DNA of 64,000 nt from JANXMY01 sp965246745 (lineage in GTDB: Bacteria > Armatimonadota > Armatimonadia > Armatimonadales > Capsulimonadaceae), in the NCBI GenBank assembly GCA_965246745.1, contig OZ251980.1, forward strand, positions 3,472,001 to 3,536,000, written 5' to 3'. Made by a program: the position numbers and the translations under genes. Below are positions 59,742 through 64,000 of the stretch, piece by piece (position 1 is the stretch's first letter; each line of letters begins with the position of its first letter). The notes under the pieces were generated by a model, which did no database searches, had not been told where the DNA came from, and worked only from the letters and a program-made list of their open reading frames with translations.

Positions 59742-60416
59742 CTACGAGAACCGCTCTTCGGTCCACGGGTCGGCGTGGTTGTGGTAGCCGCGCTCTTCCC
59801 AGAAGCCGAGGGTGTCGGCGGTCAAGAACTCGATGCGATTTAGGAACTTCGCGCCCTTCCAGGCGTAGAGGTGCGGGGTAATAACCCGGATCGGGGCACC
59901 GTGCTCGCGCGGGATCGGCTGGCCGTCCAAAGCAAACGCGACGATGACATCCGGGTGCAGCAGCTCGTCCAGCGCATTGTTTGTGGTATAGCCGTCTTTG
60001 CCGTACTGCATAGCGTGGGTGACGCCGGGTTCAGGCTCGACCAGGTCCACCAGACTCTCAAACGGGATGCCGGTCCAGTGCAGGTCGTAGCGGCTCCAGT
60101 GGGTGACGCAGTGAAAGTCGGCGGTCAGCTCGATGCTCGGCAGGGCGGCCAGATCGTCCAAGCTCAGCGAGACGGGGTTTCGGACCGCGCCGTTGATGGT
60201 CAATCGAAATTTGTCCGGCAGAAACATCGGCTGGACGCCTAAATCCAGCACAGGGAACTTTTCAGTCAAATACTGCCCCGGCGGCAGGCGCTCCGAGCGC
60301 GGCACGGCCACACGGGTTCCGGTCTCGCCCCGCGCCTGCGCCCGCTCCACGGCCTTCTGCTTGACATGAAGATATTTTTCGCTGTATTCGGTGGCATTGC
60401 TGGTATCGCTCGGCAT
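59742..60416 (-). CDS. Sulfite-oxidase-like molybdopterin oxidoreductase
   Basis: 224 residues. This is the short, single-domain relative of the sulfite oxidase/MsrP catalytic domain, with the molybdenum ligand Cys103 in TADFHCVTHWSRYD, the pterin-binding GIPFESLVDLVEP, and the C-terminal PHLYAWKGAKFLNRIEFL and GFWEERGYHNHADPW. No signal peptide or heme domain is seen, so it is probably cytoplasmic with an unknown substrate. Two 17-bp direct repeats (aaagaaagagccgtaat type) lie upstream of the ATG. It follows a small gene with its own promoter. Confidence 0.85.
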   Translation of the reverse strand: MPSDTSNATEYSEKYLHVKQKAVERAQARGETGTRVAVPRSERLPPGQYLTEKFPVLDLGVQPMFLPDKFRLTINGAVRNPVSLSLDDLAALPSIELTADFHCVTHWSRYDLHWTGIPFESLVDLVEPEPGVTHAMQYGKDGYTTNNALDELLHPDVIVAFALDGQPIPREHGAPIRVITPHLYAWKGAKFLNRIEFLTADTLGFWEERGYHNHADPWTEERFS

Positions 60417-60438
60417 TAAATTACGGCTCTTTCTTTGA

Positions 60439-60636
60439 TTACGGCTCTTTCTTTTGGTCTTTTTGGGCGGGACGCGGCCCCGAAGCGCACGGGGTCTGGC
60501 GCGGCAAAACGTCGGGCCGGGACAAGCCGCGCGGGCCGCGCCGGGGGAAAATCGGGCCTTTGTCCTGCGGGGTGCGGAGCGGCTTGGTCTCGCCCGAGCC
60601 GCCCCATCCGCCGTGAGAGTGCTTGGTGAATGGCAT
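60439..60636 (-). CDS. Small Gly/Pro/Arg-rich protein of unknown function
   Basis: 65 residues starting PFTKHSHGGWGGSGETKPLR after Met, then Pro/Arg/Lys-rich. No family is recognised. Support is contextual: CATAAT ends 6 nt before ATG 60636, just after the glnD terminator, and the oxidoreductase follows 22 nt later on the same strand. It might be a leader or partner protein of the oxidoreductase. Confidence 0.5.
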   Translation of the reverse strand: MPFTKHSHGGWGGSGETKPLRTPQDKGPIFPRRGPRGLSRPDVLPRQTPCASGPRPAQKDQKKEP

Positions 60637-60642
60637 AAGATT

Positions 60643-60648
60643 ATTATG
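60643..60648 (-). promoter_or_regulatory. -10 hexamer CATAAT, leaderless start at 60636
   Basis: Minus-strand CATAAT lies 6 nt before ATG 60636, immediately downstream of the glnD terminator hairpin. Confidence 0.52.
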
Positions 60649-60676
60649 ACACAAAAACGCCGCACCGGGGCGGCGT
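60649..60676 (-). terminator. Intrinsic terminator of glnD
   Basis: The stem acgccgc/gcggcgt reads on the minus strand into ttttgtg, 10 nt after the glnD stop. Confidence 0.8.
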
Positions 60677-60686
60677 CACGGGGAAG

Positions 60687-63383
60687 TCAGCCTGGCTTTG
60701 CCGCGCCGGCGCGTTTTTTCTTGCTGAACGCTTCCTGCGGCAGCACGGCCAGCAGGCGGGACACGGCGGCGGCAGGCACTTTGCCGCCGTCGCGGTCCGT
60801 GAGGTAGAACGCGTCGCGGGCGCGGCTGCCCCACACCGACAAGCGGGCGGCGTGGATGTTCCAGCCGAGGTCGGAAATAGCGCGGGACAGGCGGTACACG
60901 ACTCCGGTTTCATCGGGAGCGCTTACTTCCAGCAGGCTGAACCGCTCGGACGCGTTTTCGTCGAGCTTGGCGGCATAAATCGTCTGCTCTTTCAGCGGCT
61001 TTTTGCGGGACATCAGCAGCTCGCCGACCCCGATCTCGCCGAGCAGCACCCGGCGCAGGCTTTCCTGAAGCTCGCCGCGCTTGTGGGGGGTCAGCGGCTT
61101 GCCCCGGTAGTCTATCCAGAGCGTGTCTATTGCAATCCGAACGCTGGCTTCGCGGGTGAACACTTGGGCCGTGTGCAGGTTGATGTCGTGGGCGTACAGA
61201 ACCCCGGTAATCTTCGCCAGCAGGCCGGGCCTCGGGTCGTCGTAAGCGCACAGGGTCAGCTCCGTGTAGTCGGCCCCGTATTCGTTCTTGAAGTCGCACG
61301 CCGGTTCAAACGTCTCGCGCAGGCGGCCGATCATGGCGATATGCAGGTACATATCTTCCAGCGGCGTGTTCAGCAGGTACTGAGCCGGCAGGCTGCGCGT
61401 GTGCTCTAAAATCAGGTCGGTCGGCAGGTTGTGCTGGGCCAGGCCTTTGCGGATGCGCTCGCGCTGACGCTTCAAATCCAGCGCCGGGGGCGGGGGCGGG
61501 CCGCCGTCCTGCGCCGGCGCGGCGGACAGCAGCGCTTCGGCCCGGCCGTACAGCTCGGCCAGAAAGCGGCCCTGCACATCGGTCAAGATTCCCGCCCCGA
61601 CCGCCGCCGTATCGGCGTGGGTCAGTAAATACAGCATATGGAGGCAGTCCATATCGGGAAGGGGGCGGACAAACTCGCGGGTGGTTTCTTCCAGCGCCAT
61701 GTCCCGCAGGCGGCTGGTTTCCGCCATCCGCAGGTGACTGCGGATGAGAAACACGACTTTGTCCCGCCGCTCGCTGTCCCAGCCCAGCCGCTCGCAAATC
61801 TGCGCGGCGGCCTCGGCCCCGGTCTCGGCATGGGGACCGTGCGCCCACTGCTTGCCGATGTCGTGGAGCAGCCCGGCCAGGTACAGCACTTCCGGGTGCG
61901 CGACTTCGCCGAAGATGCGCCGGCCTTCGGGGAAAGCCGCATTGGTCTTGAAGCTCTCTAAGTTGCGGACCACCCGGAGCGAGTGCGCCCCGACCGTCAG
62001 CTCATGGGCGGCGTCGTAGGGAATCAGCGTCATCAGCGGGCCGAACTCGGGCAGCAGCCAGGCCAGAGCGCCGAGCGCTTCGAGGCGGTTCACTGTTTCG
62101 GCCACGTCCCGCCCGGCCAGCAGGATTCGGGTGAGAACGCGCCCGGCCAGCGGCGGGTCGGCGGGGGCGGGGGTTCGGGCCAGATACGCCCGCAGCGCTT
62201 CGTCCAAGCCTTCCGAGAGCGTCAGGCCGTAAGCCTGCGCCAGCTCGGCGACATGCAGCGGCAGCGCGGGGTCGAGCGCGGCGGCTTCGGGGTCGGCGAG
62301 GGTCAGCTCGCGCCGGACCGATGCCAGCCCGAGGCCGAGCGCAATCTCGCTGCCGAGGCACCGCCGGATCACTTTGCGCGACACCCGGTGCGCCGACGCC
62401 GCGTGGGCGAAATACTCGCGCATGAAGATTTCAACCGCCGGAGCGTCGGGCGCGTCGGCGTAGCCGAGCAGCGCGGCGACCCCTTCCTGCTTTTCGGCGG
62501 TCAGCGTGTCCCGCGCCGCCCCGCCCGCGATATGCAGCGCGGCGCGGGCGCAGTGCAGGAATTCGCGGGCGGTGTTGATTTCCGCCGCCTCGGCAGCGGT
62601 TACAAACCCCTGCTCGGTCAGCACGGTCCAGACCTGCGACAGGCCCGCGTGGCAGCGCACTTCGCCCATCCATTCGGCGTTTTGGATGTCGCGCAGCCCG
62701 CCCGCGCCTTCTTTCAGGTTCGGCTCGACCCCGTACACCTGGTCGCCGCCGTGCTTCAGCAGCACCCCCTCGCGCTCGGCCCATTTCTGGAACAGAAAAT
62801 CGGCGGTCAGAAGATGCGCCCGAAACTCGGCCCGAAACTCGGTGAACAGCGCTTTGTCGCCGCACAAAAAGCGCGAATCGAGAAGCGTGGTCTGGGTTTG
62901 GTGGTCCAGGCGGCCGAGGTCGCCGAGCAGCCGGTACGCATAGCCGACTTTGAGGTCCGCGCCGTACAAAAAAACGTCCATCACCATCTGGAACATGTCT
63001 TTGATCAGAATGTTCAGGTACGGGTCGTCTTCCAGCGCGGGGACAAACGTGACATCCACATCGGAAAACGGGGCCAGCTCGCGCCGTCCGTAGCCGCCGG
63101 TCGCGACAATCGCCAGCGCCGGCGGGGCGTCCTGTCCGTGCCCGGCGGCGGCGGCCCGGTCAATCGCCAGGGCGAACAAGCGGCGCAGGACGGCGTCCAC
63201 CAGCGCGGTGTTGGCGGCGAGCAGGTCCATCCCGGAGTTTTCGGTCAGCGACGCGGGGGAATTGATCTGCCGGTGCTGCGCTTTGAGGTAGACGGCGATG
63301 GGGGCGGGGTCGGCCAGCGCATCGAGGTCCGGGACAAACAGCGAGCAGATGCGGGAAAGCGATTGGGATGGGGAATGGGTCAT
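60687..63383 (-). CDS. glnD: [Protein-PII] uridylyltransferase/uridylyl-removing enzyme
   Basis: 898 residues. A nucleotidyltransferase domain (GGYGRRELAPFSDVDVTF) that adds UMP to PII is followed by an HD hydrolase domain (LAGLLHDIGKQWAHGPH) that removes it, and two C-terminal ACT domains (DDPRPGLLAKITGVLYAHDI; SAPDETGVVYRLSRAISDLG) that sense glutamine. This is the full GlnD layout and length. ATG 63383 is used; TAAACT lies about 19 nt upstream with agagg between. glnB/glnK and amt are not in the window. It ends at a terminator. Confidence 0.95.
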   Translation of the reverse strand: MTHSPSQSLSRICSLFVPDLDALADPAPIAVYLKAQHRQINSPASLTENSGMDLLAANTALVDAVLRRLFALAIDRAAAAGHGQDAPPALAIVATGGYGRRELAPFSDVDVTFVPALEDDPYLNILIKDMFQMVMDVFLYGADLKVGYAYRLLGDLGRLDHQTQTTLLDSRFLCGDKALFTEFRAEFRAHLLTADFLFQKWAEREGVLLKHGGDQVYGVEPNLKEGAGGLRDIQNAEWMGEVRCHAGLSQVWTVLTEQGFVTAAEAAEINTAREFLHCARAALHIAGGAARDTLTAEKQEGVAALLGYADAPDAPAVEIFMREYFAHAASAHRVSRKVIRRCLGSEIALGLGLASVRRELTLADPEAAALDPALPLHVAELAQAYGLTLSEGLDEALRAYLARTPAPADPPLAGRVLTRILLAGRDVAETVNRLEALGALAWLLPEFGPLMTLIPYDAAHELTVGAHSLRVVRNLESFKTNAAFPEGRRIFGEVAHPEVLYLAGLLHDIGKQWAHGPHAETGAEAAAQICERLGWDSERRDKVVFLIRSHLRMAETSRLRDMALEETTREFVRPLPDMDCLHMLYLLTHADTAAVGAGILTDVQGRFLAELYGRAEALLSAAPAQDGGPPPPPALDLKRQRERIRKGLAQHNLPTDLILEHTRSLPAQYLLNTPLEDMYLHIAMIGRLRETFEPACDFKNEYGADYTELTLCAYDDPRPGLLAKITGVLYAHDINLHTAQVFTREASVRIAIDTLWIDYRGKPLTPHKRGELQESLRRVLLGEIGVGELLMSRKKPLKEQTIYAAKLDENASERFSLLEVSAPDETGVVYRLSRAISDLGWNIHAARLSVWGSRARDAFYLTDRDGGKVPAAAVSRLLAVLPQEAFSKKKRAGAAKPG

Positions 63384-63459
63384 CGGGCATTGCCTCTGCC
63401 CCAGTTTACCCGATTTCGGCTCGGGAACCGCTGCCGCCGCCAGGAGGTCACAGGGTGAA

Positions 63460-63483
63460 GGCCCAGGATTTCAATCCTGGGCC
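63460..63483. terminator. Intrinsic terminator-like hairpin after the KaiC-type gene
   Basis: The stem ggcccaggatt/aatcctgggcc (63460-63470, 63473-63483) sits between the glnD promoter and the stop of the gene at 63520. A clear T run is lacking, so the role is uncertain. Confidence 0.5.
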
Positions 63484-63519
63484 TCCATTCTTCAACCCTG
63501 GGCCAGCCCTGAACAGCCG

Positions 63520-64000
63520 TTACTGAAGATGCGCTTCCGGGTCAATCGCCAGGCCGCCGGGGCCGATGGTGAACTGATGCAGCGACGTGGAATGGGCCGA
63601 GCCGCGATTTTTCAAGACTTCAAGCAGCCGGGTCCGGCGGCCGTCGCGCGTCTCCGGCAGGCGGCGGTTTTCAAGCTGAATAATCGTGTCGGCCAGATAC
63701 TCTTCGGGCGTCACGGCGAACGGCGCTTCGCGCGTCTCGGTTTCGCGGGTCATCATCACTGAGATATTCTCCCGGCGCAGGCCGTTCACCACGCGCTCAA
63801 AGCGCACCCGCGCCTGCTCCGACGCGCTTGGGTAGCTTTCAAACTGCGTCAAGCTGTCTACGACCACCCGCCCGAAGCCGTAATCTTTGATGACCCGGCC
63901 GTAGTAATCCGAGACCAGCTCGCGCAGAAACGCTTCGGGGGACGTAAAGACGACCAGCAGCTTGCGCTCCCGCTCGAACTCGTCGAAGCGCCAGCCCAGG
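63520..64000 (-). CDS. KaiC/RAD55-type RecA-fold ATPase (C-terminal part, continues past the window)
   Basis: Only the last 159 residues are inside the window. FGRVVVDSLTQFESYPSASE is a Walker B region of KaiC/RAD55 ATPases, followed by VRFERVVNGLRRENISVMMT and TPEEYLADTIIQLEN, typical of the domain that ends in the conserved VLKNRGSAHSTSLHQF. The Walker A motif should lie upstream, beyond base 64000. Such proteins act in signalling or motility switching; the role here is open. Confidence 0.85.
   Translation of the reverse strand, partial: LGWRFDEFERERKLLVVFTSPEAFLRELVSDYYGRVIKDYGFGRVVVDSLTQFESYPSASEQARVRFERVVNGLRRENISVMMTRETETREAPFAVTPEEYLADTIIQLENRRLPETRDGRRTRLLEVLKNRGSAHSTSLHQFTIGPGGLAIDPEAHLQ

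Noticed and set aside
61983..63458. 491-codon plus-strand open frame opposite glnD
   Set aside because: Antisense shadow; glnD on the minus strand has complete catalytic and ACT domains.

Overview
The window is a GC-rich bacterial chromosome segment with about 60 credible protein genes, three tRNA genes and one insertion sequence. Codon use is strongly GC-biased, so long antisense open frames are common and were discarded. The mix of a PEP-CTERM-like surface protein, DUF4331, NamZ (DUF1343), malectin repeats on a PQQ-type propeller, GH26 and a DUF255 thioredoxin protein, together with many starts that look leaderless, suggests a free-living member of Armatimonadota or a neighbouring phylum. 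That assignment is inference; no rRNA gene is present to confirm it.

Layout. 1-12500: secreted PIG-L deacetylase and GH26 glycosidase, DUF255 protein, leuS, comEA, then purB-purS-purQ and a DJ-1/PfpI protein. 12500-20000: tRNA-Pro and tRNA-Ser, then a same-strand run of PEP-CTERM protein, DUF4331 protein, two paralogous TPR proteins and a NicO-type metal transporter with a His-rich loop, then tRNA-Thr. 20000-33500: housekeeping and stand-alone enzymes (NamZ, an RlmI-like methyltransferase, carbonic anhydrase, a CcrM-like DNA methyltransferase, PhzF, Aat, UbiX) and a minus-strand operon that begins with a HigB-HigA-like module and continues into an orphan ABC ATPase and a hydrolase. 33780-37700: an AT-richer accessory island with an ankyrin protein, small unknowns and a 988-bp IS5-family element carrying a frameshifted transposase and a TTA target duplication. 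37681-38693: a VapBC-type module bracketed by two copies of the 3' end of aconitase. 38629-54000: aconitase, a malectin/PQQ-like protein, DUF1844, STAS, aldo/keto reductase, pgl, a degenerate M16 protein, a three-repeat DNA-binding-like protein and hisC. 53656-64000: a PIN-domain module, an S9 peptidase, a broken HIT-like gene, aroF, a toxin-immunity-like pair, a sulfite-oxidase-like enzyme, glnD and the end of a KaiC/RAD55-type ATPase.

Three features run through the window. First, many genes have a TANNNT-type hexamer 5-7 nt before the start codon with no Shine-Dalgarno sequence, which is the geometry of leaderless transcripts. Second, intergenic regions hold long-armed palindromes (22-60 bp arms, 90-200 bp overall); three of them, or their half-copies, lie just 3' of solitary antitoxin genes. 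Third, there are three complete toxin-antitoxin-like modules, four solitary antitoxin-like genes and a toxin/immunity-like pair.

The best candidates for something undescribed are the DUF4331-TPR-TPR-NicO cluster, the toxin-immunity-like pair at 58968-59704, the acn-flanked VapBC cassette, and the family of long palindromes.
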